Shown: positions 39,578 to 53,166 of the stretch, piece by piece | How positions within the stretch are numbered: position 1 is the stretch's first letter | Layout of the letters: each line of letters opens with the position of its first letter | The notes under the pieces: generated by a model | Database searches by the model: none | Seen by the model: the letters and a program-made list of their open reading frames with translations, nothing else | Told to the model about the DNA's origin: nothing | Assembly (NCBI GenBank): GCA_963821095.1 | Contig: CAWGCJ010000007.1 | Span: 1 to 64,000 of the forward strand | DNA length: 64,000 nt | Direction: 5' to 3' | Source: CAVPHV01 sp963821095 | Lineage (GTDB): Bacteria > Actinomycetota > Acidimicrobiia > Spongiisociales > UBA5794 | Program-made: the position numbers and the translations under genes

Positions 39578-40504
39578 TCAGAGGCCCGGATCGACCCCCG
39601 TCATCTCGATCGAGAGATCCCAGAGCCGCTCGGCCTTGACGGGGTCCTTGCTGGCGTCGCTCGAGTCGACCTGCCGTGCCGGGCCCGACATCTCGCGCCA
39701 GTTGCTCGGGCCGAAGTACTGACCGCCCTCGACTCCGGGTGCGGTCGCGGCGAGTTCGGTCGGCCACGCACCCTGCTCGGCCGTGTTCATCATCGGGCGC
39801 ATCAGGGGCATCATGGCCCGGGTCATTACGCCGGTGAAGCCTGTGACATACCGAGACAACTCGGTGTCCGAACCACCGGGATGGGCGGCGACGGCAATCG
39901 TTGACGAGTCCCTCGCACGGAGCCGGCGATCGAGCTCATAGGTGAACAGGAGGTTGGCCAGCTTGCTGGCGTAGTAGCGCTTCCGCGGGTGATAGTCCTG
40001 GTCGGCGTTGATGTCATCCCAATAGATGTCGCCGTCGCCAAGCCGGTGACCTCCGCTCGATATCGTCACGATGCGGCTGTCTGGGGTCTCCTCGAGCAGC
40101 GGAAGCAAGAGTCCGGTGAGGGCGAAGTGCCCAAGGTGGTTGATGCCGAATTGGGACTCGAATCCATCATTGGTGATGGTCTTCGGGTTCCACATGACGC
40201 CGGCGTTGTTGACGAGGATGTCAAGGCGCGGCTCCTGTGCGACCACCTCTGCGGCGGCTCGCACGGATGCGAGATCAGAGAGGTCGATCTCCACGAGGGC
40301 GATGTTTGCGCCTGGATGGGCGTCTGCGATTCGGGCAAGGGCATCTTGGCCCTTCTCCGGGTTCCGGCAGCCGAGGAGGACGCGGCCTCCCTTGCCGGCG
40401 AAGACTTTGGCGGCTTCGAATCCGATACCGGTGTTGGCTCCGGTAACGAAGGACGTCTTGCCCGACTGGTCGGGCACGTCCGCTGTTGTGAAGTCGGTGA
40501 TCAT
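39578..40504 (-). CDS. Short-chain dehydrogenase/reductase (retinol-dehydrogenase-like)
   Basis: 308 residues. Nucleotide motif TGANTGIGFEAAK (residues 22-34), NNAG, and the YYASK catalytic Tyr-Lys set with a serine strand (SRIVTISSGGH). The LRARDSSTIAVAAHPGG region and C-terminal extension match the WWOX/retinol-DH-like SDRs. NADP(H)-dependent, substrate unknown. ATG 40,504 follows an AGGAG site; the longer frame to 40,567 lacks a good site. The stop lies 70 bases from the end of the converging MMPL gene. Confidence 0.75.
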   Translation of the reverse strand: MITDFTTADVPDQSGKTSFVTGANTGIGFEAAKVFAGKGGRVLLGCRNPEKGQDALARIADAHPGANIALVEIDLSDLASVRAAAEVVAQEPRLDILVNNAGVMWNPKTITNDGFESQFGINHLGHFALTGLLLPLLEETPDSRIVTISSGGHRLGDGDIYWDDINADQDYHPRKRYYASKLANLLFTYELDRRLRARDSSTIAVAAHPGGSDTELSRYVTGFTGVMTRAMMPLMRPMMNTAEQGAWPTELAATAPGVEGGQYFGPSNWREMSGPARQVDSSDASKDPVKAERLWDLSIEMTGVDPGL

Positions 40505-40580
40505 GGTTTCTCCTGTGGGGTTGATCAGATCAGGAGTGCCTGTTCGGTTGGCACTTGCCCGCATCACGCGGGCCTCTGAC

Positions 40581-41138
40581 CTAGGGGCGGGTGACGGCCC
40601 GCCAGGTTGCGGTGACGAGGGTGTCGAGTTCCTCGTCCTTCAACTGGACGCCTGCCGCGATGAGGCGAACTGCCACGCCGAATGACAGGGCGTAAATCAC
40701 CTGGCTCGGTAGATCGACGATGAGCGCCGTGAAGTCATCGGACTGGGCAACCTCCGCGAGGGGGTCGCCGGCCGCGATGAGGCGGGCGTGCGCCTCCTCG
40801 TAGTACGGCGACTCCTCGAGTTGGCTGAGGAAGCGGGCACGCTCGGGTTCCTCCGACAGAAAGCCATACGCCGTCTTCAGGATGTGGCTCCACTGCTCGA
40901 AAGGTGTCGCCTTTGTGTCGTACTCTCCGAGGACGGCGACGCCCAGTTCGGCCTTGATCTCGAGGTACGTCGCAAAGACGAGCTCGTCCTTGGACTCGTA
41001 GTGGACGTAGGCCGTCCCCGTTGCTACGCCGGCCTCCTTTGCGACGGCGCCCATCGAGGCGCCGTGGAAGCCCCGCTCGGCGACGAGATCGCGCAGGGCT
41101 CGGCGGATCGCTGCGGGGCGATCCATGCTGGGGCTCAT
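40581..41138 (-). CDS. TetR family transcriptional regulator
   Basis: 185 residues. The N-terminal HTH reads LRDLVAERGFHGASMGAVAK with TGTAYVHYESKDEL as recognition helix and turn; the rest is a ligand-binding helical core. It overlaps the stop of the next SDR gene (ATGA) and shares an operon with it, and the 35-base palindrome at 42,092 upstream of that SDR is its probable operator. Confidence 0.8.
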   Translation of the reverse strand: MSPSMDRPAAIRRALRDLVAERGFHGASMGAVAKEAGVATGTAYVHYESKDELVFATYLEIKAELGVAVLGEYDTKATPFEQWSHILKTAYGFLSEEPERARFLSQLEESPYYEEAHARLIAAGDPLAEVAQSDDFTALIVDLPSQVIYALSFGVAVRLIAAGVQLKDEELDTLVTATWRAVTRP

Positions 41139-42073
41139 GCGGTCTCCAGTGCGCTTTCGAAGTCGAGGACGACGCCAGTCTCGCGCTCGGAGACCTCCCA
41201 TAGTGTGGCAATCGCCTTGTCGTTGCCCGGGCGCATGACGGGGAGGCGCACGGCCGGCCCGTTGGTGACGAACCGCGGCCCATAAAACTCGCCGCCCTTG
41301 GCGTTCGGATCGGTTGCGGCTCGCAACTGTGGCAGCGCCCCGCGGTCGGCCTTCATGCCGGTGTGGGCGGCCATCCACTCCCAAAACGGACCCATCCGGC
41401 CCGCCCCTCCCTCGGCCGCAGTGTGGACCTGCAGGTTGGTGTGGGACAAGCCCGGATGGGCAACGAGGCTTTGTGCCGCCAAGCCCCGGGACTCGAACTC
41501 GTCCTGGAGTCCGAGGGCGAAGTGATAGTTGGCGAGCTTCGCCCGACCGTAGGCACCCCAGGCCGAGTAGTTGCCGTCCATGTTGACGTTGTCGGGGTCG
41601 ACAGCCTTGCTGGCGTGATGTGCGGTGCTCGTCACGGTCACGACGCGGGCAGCGTCGGCGGCAAGCAGGGAAGGGAGGAGTCCGGCGGTGAACGTCCAGT
41701 GGCCGAAGTGGTTCACACCAAGCTGCATCTCGAAGTCGTCTTCGGTGCGTCGCTCCGGCATGGCCATCAAGCCGGCGTTGTTGATGAGGATGTCGACAGT
41801 GGGGTGGCGTTTGGTGATGGACTCGGCCGCAGTCTTGGTCGACGCCTGGGAGGCGAGGTCGAGCTCGACGATCTCGAGGGATGCGTCGGGGTAGGTGGCC
41901 TTGATCTCGTCGAAGGCCGCTTGTGCCTTCTCCTGGTTGCGGGCGGCCATGACGACGTGGGCGCCGGCACCGGCCAGTGCCTTGGCGGATTCGAGGCCGA
42001 GGCCACTGTTGGCTCCGGTGACGACGGCGGTCCTGCCGGTGAGGTCGGGGATGTCGGTGGCGGTGTAGGACAT
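41135..42073 (-). CDS. Short-chain dehydrogenase/reductase (retinol-dehydrogenase-like)
   Basis: 312 residues. TGANSGLGLESAKALAGAGA is the nucleotide-binding loop, NNAG follows, and YGRAKLAN holds the Tyr-Lys pair with SerThr in VTVTSTAHH. It is the same group as the SDR at 39,578 but not a close copy. First gene of the operon with the TetR regulator; the operator palindrome is about 20 bases upstream of the ATG. Confidence 0.8.
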   Translation of the reverse strand: MSYTATDIPDLTGRTAVVTGANSGLGLESAKALAGAGAHVVMAARNQEKAQAAFDEIKATYPDASLEIVELDLASQASTKTAAESITKRHPTVDILINNAGLMAMPERRTEDDFEMQLGVNHFGHWTFTAGLLPSLLAADAARVVTVTSTAHHASKAVDPDNVNMDGNYSAWGAYGRAKLANYHFALGLQDEFESRGLAAQSLVAHPGLSHTNLQVHTAAEGGAGRMGPFWEWMAAHTGMKADRGALPQLRAATDPNAKGGEFYGPRFVTNGPAVRLPVMRPGNDKAIATLWEVSERETGVVLDFESALETA

Positions 42074-42091
42074 GGTGGAGGTCTCCTAGTG

Positions 42092-42126
42092 AGTGAATGT
42101 TCGCTCATTATGAATGAACGTTCACT
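42092..42126. promoter_or_regulatory. 35-bp palindromic operator upstream of SDR-tetR operon
   Basis: AGTGAATGTTCGCTCA and its near reverse complement TGAATGAACGTTCACT enclose a short centre; arms differ at three positions. It is the type of palindrome TetR repressors bind, and the TetR gene lies in the operon just downstream. Confidence 0.6.
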
Positions 42127-42257
42127 CTGTGTCAACACCCGAAGCGGCTGGGAGCCTTTCCAACACGCCACGGGTCACACCGATATCTGAGGCTGTTCAC
42201 ATGCTGATCTCAAGATGGGTTGTTCCAATGCGGGGAGCGATTCGAAAGGAACGACCC

Positions 42258-42863
42258 ATGACGACTCTCGAATTCATCGCCTTGGATCTCGTGGCAATTG
42301 TCGTAATGACGTTCGGGCTCTACTTCCCGCGCCATCGGCGCAGGAGCCTGATCGTCGCCTTCCTAACGGTGAATGTTGCCGTGGTGGCGGTGACGGTTGC
42401 CTTGGCGGAGACGTCCATCGACATGGGGATCGGGCTCGGCCTGTTCGGCATCCTGTCGATCATCCGGCTCCGTTCGAGTGAACTCGATCAGCACGAGGTT
42501 GCCTACTACTTCGCCGCGTTGGCGTTCGGCCTCCTTGCCGGACTCGGTGGCGGCATGGGGTGGATCACGCCACTGCTCATGGCGGCCATCCTCGCTGCGC
42601 TCTACGTGGGCGACCACCCGGCACTGCTGCCCCGTTACCGGCGCCGGAACCTGGTTCTCGATGCGGCCTTCACCGACGACCGCGAACTCATTCCCTACCT
42701 CGAGAAACGACTGGGCGCGACGGTTCACCGGGTGAGGGTCAAGAAGGTCGACTTCGTCAGCGACACGACATCGGTGGAGGTGCGCATGGAGCTTCCGAAG
42801 GAGGAGGCCACGATCACCGATGTGCTCGAACAGCTCGAGGCAGAGATCGGAACCGAACGATGA
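42258..42863 (+). CDS. DUF4956-domain membrane protein
   Basis: 201 residues. The first 110 residues hold three to four helices (FIALDLVAIVVMTFGLYF, GLGLFGILSIIRLRSSELD), and GILSIIRLRSSEL is the DUF4956 signature; the C-terminal 90 residues are cytoplasmic. In many bacteria this protein is encoded beside a VTC-like polyphosphate polymerase domain protein and a CotH-type spore kinase; neither is present here. Start at 42,258 follows AAAGGA. It is 50 bases ahead of the DUF4353 lipoprotein gene. Confidence 0.75.
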   Translation: MTTLEFIALDLVAIVVMTFGLYFPRHRRRSLIVAFLTVNVAVVAVTVALAETSIDMGIGLGLFGILSIIRLRSSELDQHEVAYYFAALAFGLLAGLGGGMGWITPLLMAAILAALYVGDHPALLPRYRRRNLVLDAAFTDDRELIPYLEKRLGATVHRVRVKKVDFVSDTTSVEVRMELPKEEATITDVLEQLEAEIGTER

Positions 42864-42913
42864 CAACCACACCAACGAACTCAGACGTGATCAGCAACAA
42901 AAGGAGACTGCGT

Positions 42914-44752
42914 ATGACCGCTGGCAGACTCCGGAGCATCCTCATTGCGGGGATCCTTGCCCTCTCCATGGCAGCAGCAGGGTGTGCCGCAACCGGATCG
43001 TCGGACAGCGAACTCGCCGTCGCCGGAAGCGTGGTAGCGGCGGCCGCCAAAGCGACCTACGAGACCGGCGGAGCCCCGAGCCCTGACTCGGCGCAAGCCG
43101 CGGCCTCCGCAAACACCGAAGCGGCGACGAACGAGAACCAGGAGTCGCACGCCTCGGCCGCGGACCTCGGGTACGACGAGTCCGAGGTCGTGGAGATTTT
43201 GCTGGACGGCACCACCGGGACCAGCGCCGGCGGCGAGGTGACTGTCGACGGGTCGACCATCACGATCTCGTCGGCCGGCGCCTACTCGCTCAGCGGCACT
43301 CTCTCGGATGGTGAGGTGATCGTCGATGCGGCCGACACCGCAGACGTCACCCTGCTGCTCAACGGTGTCGACATCACGAACTCGGACGGGGCCGCCATCG
43401 CCGTGCTGAACGCCGACGAAGTTGTCGTCGTCCTCATGGAGGGGACGACCAACACCCTCACCGACGGCGCCACGTACACGTTTGCGGACGCCGATACCGA
43501 CGAACCGAATGCCGCGCTCTACTCGGCGGCTGATCTCACGATCGTCGGCGATGGAGAACTGGTGGTGACCGCCAACTACAACGACGGTATCACCGGCAAG
43601 GATGGCCTCGTCATCGAGTCGGGCACGATCATCGTTGATGCTGTCGACGACGGCATCCGCGGCAAGGACTACGTGATCATCAACGGTGGCAACATCGATG
43701 TCGACGCCGGTGGTGACGGGATCAAGGCCGACAACGACGAAGACGCCGACCAGGGCTATGTGCTCATTGCCGGCGGCACCGTTGACATCACCTCGGGTGA
43801 CGACGGTGTCCAGGCAGCGACGGATGCACTGATCACGGGCGGGGCCTTCACGATCACCGCGGGGGTTACCTCGTCGACGGAGGAATCCGGTCGGGCGATC
43901 CAGGGCGGCGTCATGGTCGTCATCAGCGGCGGAACGATCGTCGCCGATGCCGGGGACGACGCCATCCACTCCAATTCCACCGTCACGATCGACGGGGGCG
44001 ACCTGACCCTCTCATCGGGCGATGACGGGATCCACGGTGACTTCTTCGTCACGATCAACGGCGGATCCATCCTCATCACCGACTCGTTCGAAGGGATCGA
44101 GTCCGAGGTCATCACGATCAACGATGGATCCATCAACCTGACCGCCAACGACGATGGCCTCAATGTGGCGGATGGCACCGCTGCCGAGGCCAACACCGCG
44201 ACGGTGGGTGGAGGTCCGGGCGACGAGACGCCGGGCGACTACTACGTCTACCTCAACGGCGGAATGACCGTCATCACGATCGAGTCCAACCCGACGGCCG
44301 ATGGTGACGGCATCGACTCGAACGGAAGTGTGGTCATGACCGGCGGCGTCGTGGTGGTGAACGGCCCCACCGACACCCGCAACAGCGCCCTCGACTACAA
44401 CGGATCGTTCGAGGTGTCGGGAGGTGTGCTCATCGGCACCAACATCAACGGCAGGAATTCGGAAGGGGTCGGCGAAGGATCAGCCCAGGCGTCGCTATAC
44501 CTGACGTCCGATTCCGTGATTGATGCCGGCACGGTGATGCACATCCAAGCCACCGACGGCGAAGGCCTCGTCACCTTCGAGACCGCCAACGAATTCGACG
44601 TGATCGTCTTCACGTCCCCCGACCTGGTCGTCGGCACCGATTACGAGGTGTATCTGGGCGGTTCGGTGAGCGGCGACTCGGCCTCCGGCCTCTACGACGA
44701 TGCCGACTACACACCCGGCGAATTGGCGGGCACCGTCACCGCGGCCCTCTAG
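42914..44752 (+). CDS. Carbohydrate-binding lipoprotein (DUF4353, Cthe_2159-like)
   Basis: 612 residues. Lipobox ALSMAAAGC ends the signal peptide; a Ser/Ala/Asn linker follows, then a right-handed beta-helix region with repeated DDGI(H/R)/GGxI motifs (for instance DDGIRGKDYVIINGG and GDDGIHGDFFVTINGG) matching DUF4353, a calcium/carbohydrate-binding family including C. thermocellum Cthe_2159. ATG at 42,914 has an AAGGAG site seven bases upstream and gives a proper signal; an earlier ATG (42,860) overlaps the upstream stop. It would sit outside the cell bound to polysaccharide. Confidence 0.75.
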   Translation: MTAGRLRSILIAGILALSMAAAGCAATGSSDSELAVAGSVVAAAAKATYETGGAPSPDSAQAAASANTEAATNENQESHASAADLGYDESEVVEILLDGTTGTSAGGEVTVDGSTITISSAGAYSLSGTLSDGEVIVDAADTADVTLLLNGVDITNSDGAAIAVLNADEVVVVLMEGTTNTLTDGATYTFADADTDEPNAALYSAADLTIVGDGELVVTANYNDGITGKDGLVIESGTIIVDAVDDGIRGKDYVIINGGNIDVDAGGDGIKADNDEDADQGYVLIAGGTVDITSGDDGVQAATDALITGGAFTITAGVTSSTEESGRAIQGGVMVVISGGTIVADAGDDAIHSNSTVTIDGGDLTLSSGDDGIHGDFFVTINGGSILITDSFEGIESEVITINDGSINLTANDDGLNVADGTAAEANTATVGGGPGDETPGDYYVYLNGGMTVITIESNPTADGDGIDSNGSVVMTGGVVVVNGPTDTRNSALDYNGSFEVSGGVLIGTNINGRNSEGVGEGSAQASLYLTSDSVIDAGTVMHIQATDGEGLVTFETANEFDVIVFTSPDLVVGTDYEVYLGGSVSGDSASGLYDDADYTPGELAGTVTAAL

Positions 44753-44771
44753 GAAGAAGAGCCCACGATCT

Positions 44772-44806
44772 TTGGCTCGGGAGGAGATCGATTCCTTCCG
44801 AGCCAA
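44772..44806 (+). terminator. Hairpin after the DUF4353 lipoprotein gene
   Basis: TTGGCTCGGGAGG (44,772-44,784) pairs with CCTTCCGAGCCAA (44,794-44,806) around a nine-base loop with one mismatch. No T-run follows, so it is a weak or Rho-type terminator, but its position 20 bases after a stop codon and ahead of uvrD fits the role. Confidence 0.5.
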
Positions 44807-44873
44807 GACCAAGCAGGCGCAGGCCGCAGGAATGCCGGTCTTGGTCGGTCAGGTACCTCTACACTGCGAACGT

Positions 44874-46934
<2,061 letters not shown>

Positions 46935-46940
46935 GCGCGC

Positions 46941-47396
46941 CTACTCGTCGCCGCCGGCCTGACTGAGCTCGGCGAGCTGGGTCTTCTCCCCGTCGAGCAG
47001 CGTGAGCGTGCCGCCGTCGCGTTCGTAGAACAAGGCAAGGTTGAGTGCGTTGAGAAACGCCCGCTCCTGTTCCTGGAACTCGTCGGTGGCGCAGACTGCC
47101 AGCGTCATACCTCCGGTAAGGATCTCAATCCCACCGTCGCCACCGTCGGTCGACCATCCGCCGGTGAACGCATTGCAGCCGGTGCCCCCGTTGAGCTGAG
47201 CATCGGCTCCGAAGCTGACGAATACGTCACTGCCCGGGATCACCGAAACCTCGCCGAGGTCGGTTGGTCGCCACGAGGTGTCCTCCAGCGAGCCGCCGCC
47301 ACCGCCGCACCCCGCAACGAGTAGCACGGCAGCCAATGTCAAGGCCAGCCATGCGAAGGGATGCCTTTTGGTTGCGTGTAGTCGGCGAGTATTCAC
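46941..47396 (-). CDS. META-domain lipoprotein
   Basis: 151 residues from GTG at 47,396. The signal peptide ends in VAGCGGGG (lipobox VAGC). The domain pattern DTSWRPTDL, FGADAQLNGGTGCNAFTGGW and LTGGMTLAVCATDEFQEQE is that of META/HslJ-like proteins, thought to aid stress tolerance or motility; function here unknown. Lipid-anchored outside the membrane. It converges on uvrD, with a five-base gap. Confidence 0.7.
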   Translation of the reverse strand: MNTRRLHATKRHPFAWLALTLAAVLLVAGCGGGGGSLEDTSWRPTDLGEVSVIPGSDVFVSFGADAQLNGGTGCNAFTGGWSTDGGDGGIEILTGGMTLAVCATDEFQEQERAFLNALNLALFYERDGGTLTLLDGEKTQLAELSQAGGDE

Positions 47397-47614
47397 CCGT
47401 GTCTTCCCCTGGGTCGCTTGCCGGCGATGGTAGCGAACACCCCATCGGGCTCGGCGGCGGCAACGAGCCGTCCTCGCCGCCGAAACCAACTTCGGTGACG
47501 CCATGCTCACACAACACCGGCGACACCGCTGCGAGGATGGTGAACCGGCATCTGCCCTGATCCGGCGGGGTCTACGCTATGTTCTGAGTCTGCCGCCCAC
47601 GACGCAAGGACATC

Positions 47615-48253
47615 ATGCAGGAGCACGTTGATCGCCCGCTCGACATTGGAAGCGCCATCTCTTTCGGGTGGAACCGACTCCTCGCCAACATCGGGCCGCT
47701 GCTGCTCGCCGCTCTTGCCGTGTTTGCCGTGCAGTTCGCCTTCAACATCATCCAGCGCGTTGTCGATGGCTGGTTTGCCTTTTGGCTCGTCTGGATCGCC
47801 GGCAACGTGGTTTCCATCATCATCGCCATGGGTTGGATCCGTATCGGATTGAACATCGTGGATGGCCGGCGAGCCGACGTTGCCGACCTCTTCGTGGTCG
47901 ACGGCGCTTTCTGGTCGTACGTTGGTGCCTCGATCGTGTTCGGGATTTGCGTCACGATTGGGCTTATCTTCTTCATCGTCCCCGGCATCATCATTGCGTT
48001 GATCTGGTTCTTCTACGGCTACAACATCGTCGACAAGGGGGACTCCATGGTGGAGGCCTTCGCCCGATCGAACCAGCTCACCAAGGGCCGCAAGGGGCAG
48101 CTGTTCGTCTTCATGCTCGTTCTGGTCCTGCTGAACATCGTCGGCCTGCTGTTGTTCATCGTTGGGGTGTTGGCGACCGCCGCGATCAGCCTCATCGCGG
48201 TCGCCTATGCGTACCGCAGGTTGTGTGGCGAACCGGTCGCTGAAGCGTCGTAA
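47615..48253 (+). CDS. Four- to six-helix membrane protein
   Basis: 212 residues: hydrophobic segments at about residues 24-46, 58-80, 105-132, 135-150 and 175-205, with a charged patch SNQLTKGRKG near 155. The PLDIGSAISFGWNRLLANI start and GIIIALIWFFYGYNIVDKG stretch resemble the DUF975/glycerophosphoryl-diester-phosphodiesterase membrane domain group; no enzyme domain is present. Not firmly named. Followed by ppdK after a 126-base gap. Confidence 0.5.
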   Translation: MQEHVDRPLDIGSAISFGWNRLLANIGPLLLAALAVFAVQFAFNIIQRVVDGWFAFWLVWIAGNVVSIIIAMGWIRIGLNIVDGRRADVADLFVVDGAFWSYVGASIVFGICVTIGLIFFIVPGIIIALIWFFYGYNIVDKGDSMVEAFARSNQLTKGRKGQLFVFMLVLVLLNIVGLLLFIVGVLATAAISLIAVAYAYRRLCGEPVAEAS

Positions 48254-48379
48254 GCTAGGGCCGCGGCCAATACCCCGGCCGGTAGTCGCATCAGCATGTG
48301 ACCCCTTGCCCTATGCCGCACCTGAGGTCTCCTCAACTATGGGACCCGTTCAATCTGTCAACAATCAAGTGAGGATGCC

Positions 48380-51106
<2,727 letters not shown>

Positions 51107-51134
51107 ACGAGCGAGAGCCCGATCGAGACAACGA

Positions 51135-51167
51135 CGACCCCCCGGGAACTGGGTGCCCGGGGGGTCG
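51135..51167 (+). terminator. Strong terminator hairpin after ppdK
   Basis: CGACCCCCCGGG (51,135-51,146) pairs perfectly with CCCGGGGGGTCG (51,156-51,167) over a nine-base loop, followed by CTTGTGT. A 12-bp GC stem is very stable. Confidence 0.8.
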
Positions 51168-51193
51168 CTTGTGTCTGGCAGGGGTGAAGGCTC

Positions 51194-51466
51194 CTATCGG
51201 GCGATGCTCAGGGCCAGACCGAACGCCTGCTCCAGGCTCTTGTCGTCGTTGGGGAAGGATCGGGAGGGTCGCACCTCCCCACGGGTGAGGTCCCACGCAA
51301 CAACATCGGCGAAGTGCTCGCCCGCGCTCGCTGCCACATGGGCGGGTTCGTGGAGCATGGTGAACCGGGTGCCGCAGAGGCAAACCGTGTCGACACCGTT
51401 GCGCTGGACGCAGAGCCCCGCGAACAGCTCCTTGTTCTCCAGCGAGAAGCGGCCGCCCAGGACGCG
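51194..51466 (-). CDS. Hypothetical protein without visible start
   Basis: An open frame of about 90 codons, RFSLENKELFAGLCVQRNG through RTRFTMLHEPAHVAASAG-type residues (a His/Glu-rich HEPAHVAA motif) to LALSIAR at a TAG. Codon use suits the region but the frame has no ATG or GTG before its first conserved residues; it begins right after an upstream stop codon, so the start may have been lost by an indel. The HEPAH pattern hints at a metal site but no family can be named. Confidence 0.35.
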   Translation of the reverse strand, partial: RVLGGRFSLENKELFAGLCVQRNGVDTVCLCGTRFTMLHEPAHVAASAGEHFADVVAWDLTRGEVRPSRSFPNDDKSLEQAFGLALSIAR

Positions 51467-51548
51467 TCAAGGCAATGTCAAGAAACCGGGCGGCCAACAA
51501 GAAAGCCCTGTTCAGGGGCTCGATGAGGTGTGGGGGGCTAGTACACCA

Positions 51549-52433
51549 CTAGTGGTTGGCGAGCGTCCGCCGACTCCACGTCTCGAAGAGTTCAACGACC
51601 GTCGCCGGCGCCTCGATCTGGGGTACATGGCCAATGTTGGGGAGGAGGTGGAACTCCCAGTCGGGGCGTTCGTTGGCAGCCCATTGGGCAGAAGGCGGGT
51701 CGACGATATGGTCGTCGGCGCCGTGGATCAGGAGCACGGGGCAGCTGATCCGGTGGACCATTCTCTTGAACCCCCGCCGGTTGGTGATGACTCTGGCGAT
51801 AGAGCGCGATGCCGCGGTGAACGACGGGATCGCCCACTCCATCTCTCGGCGAACTCGCAGCATCTCGACGTTGGCGACCCATGCCTCATCGGTGATGTGG
51901 GAGCGGTCAGAGGCGATGAGGTCCATCGTCTGTTCGAGCTGCTCCTCGGGAGAGGTGGTGGCGTAGTAGCGGCGCAGCGCCGCCTCGCCGACCCCGGGGA
52001 TAGCGGGCACGGCGAGATGCTGGAAGGTGAACAGATTCACGCCGCCCATTGACCTTGGCGGGAGCGCCGGGTTGAGCAGTACCAAACCAGCCACCCGATG
52101 GGGGTTCTGGTCGGCCTGCATCATGGCGATCAGGCCGCCCATCGAGTTACCAACCAGCACCACGGCCTCACCCGGTGCGATGTATTGGCTGAAGGCGTCG
52201 ATGAGGTCCTGGTTGTTGTGCACCGTTGCCTTGCGCTTCACCGGCGGGGTCAACCCAAAGCCGGCCAGATCCACGGCGTACACGTGGTGGTGTTGCGCCA
52301 AGTCATTCGTCACGTACCACCAGTTCAAGTAGGACCCACCAAGACCGTGGATCAGCACGACCGGAGGTCCGTCGCCGCCGTAGTCCATGTAGTGGAATGG
52401 TCCGTCGAGGTCGATGATGCGCGAAGTTGCCAT
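51549..52433 (-). CDS. Alpha/beta hydrolase
   Basis: 294 residues. VVLIHGLGGSYLNWW is the oxyanion motif, VGNSMGGLIAMM the nucleophile elbow (Ser), GADDHIVDPPSA the acid, and NIGHVPQIEAP the catalytic His. This is the epoxide hydrolase/esterase/dehalogenase-like branch; the substrate is unknown. Its start overlaps the stop of the upstream thioesterase-like gene. Confidence 0.75.
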   Translation of the reverse strand: MATSRIIDLDGPFHYMDYGGDGPPVVLIHGLGGSYLNWWYVTNDLAQHHHVYAVDLAGFGLTPPVKRKATVHNNQDLIDAFSQYIAPGEAVVLVGNSMGGLIAMMQADQNPHRVAGLVLLNPALPPRSMGGVNLFTFQHLAVPAIPGVGEAALRRYYATTSPEEQLEQTMDLIASDRSHITDEAWVANVEMLRVRREMEWAIPSFTAASRSIARVITNRRGFKRMVHRISCPVLLIHGADDHIVDPPSAQWAANERPDWEFHLLPNIGHVPQIEAPATVVELFETWSRRTLANH

Positions 52434-52913
52434 CAGCCGTGTCCTTCCGGTCCGATGGTCCCAGCCCTGGGGGCGTACTCACCGGCTGCGACGAACACGC
52501 CGCGGCTGCGAGCGCGCACCACACCATCGCTGGTTGCCTCACCCGCAACGACCGCCTTACGGTCGCTCGCCTCGGTGACCTGGGCCCGCAGGTGCAGGCT
52601 GGCGTCGACCGGGGTCGGCTGCAGATAGGTGATCGAAAGCTCGGCGGTGACGGCGAGCGGGAGCGTGTCGACCGCGAGCCGCTCCTTGAGGTGCCAGGCT
52701 GCCGTCCAGGCACTGTGGCAATCGAGCAGCTGTTGCCACCACGCCGCCGTTGACGAAGCCATGAATGGCCTCGTATCGGGCGTCTGGCTTCCAGTCGGCG
52801 ATGAGTGAATCACCATCGATGAAGCTTCCGATGCGCAGCCCTTGTTCGTTGGCCGGCCCACAACCGAAGCAAGCGCTCCATGGGGTGAACTGCTCTTGAA
52901 GGCTCAGCGTCAT
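52433..52913 (-). CDS. PaaI/hotdog-type thioesterase, one frameshift
   Basis: About 160 residues. The first frame (MTLSLQEQFTPWSACFGCG to RYEAIHGFVNGGVVAT) gives the hotdog N-terminus with HGFVNGGVVAT as the conserved active-site region; the second frame continues LLDCHSAWTAAWHLKERLAV and ELSITYLQPTPVDASLHL. The shift near 52,745 is removed by taking one base from AACAGC. Thioesterases of this type cleave acyl-CoAs. It is coupled to the downstream alpha/beta hydrolase. Confidence 0.65.
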
Positions 52914-52946
52914 GGTCCCGCAGGGTACTGCGCCGACGGAGATCGT

Positions 52947-53123
52947 TCAGCGGTAGCGGGCGCGCCGGCCGGGCCGGTTGGCGAGCACAGCATTGCCTCC
53001 CCAGATCACCAGCAGCGTCCCCAAGATGCCGAACATGATGCCGCTCGAGGGGAGCACCATCACAATGAGGATCAGCCCGGTGATGAGGACCCGCCATCCA
53101 ATTGCGTATGAGTCGTGTCGCAT
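52947..53123 (-). CDS. Small two-helix membrane protein
   Basis: 58 residues with two hydrophobic segments, WRVLITGLILIVMVLPSS and MFGILGTLLVIWGGNAVLA, and a basic tail ending RRARYR. No family recognised. The ATG at 53,123 is the only one giving this topology. It lies 32 bases upstream of the thioesterase gene, so it may share its transcript. Confidence 0.5.
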   Translation of the reverse strand: MRHDSYAIGWRVLITGLILIVMVLPSSGIMFGILGTLLVIWGGNAVLANRPGRRARYR

Positions 53124-53166
53124 CTCGGCAACGTACCGCCGGGGTGTGACACGAATCGCAGCGCCG

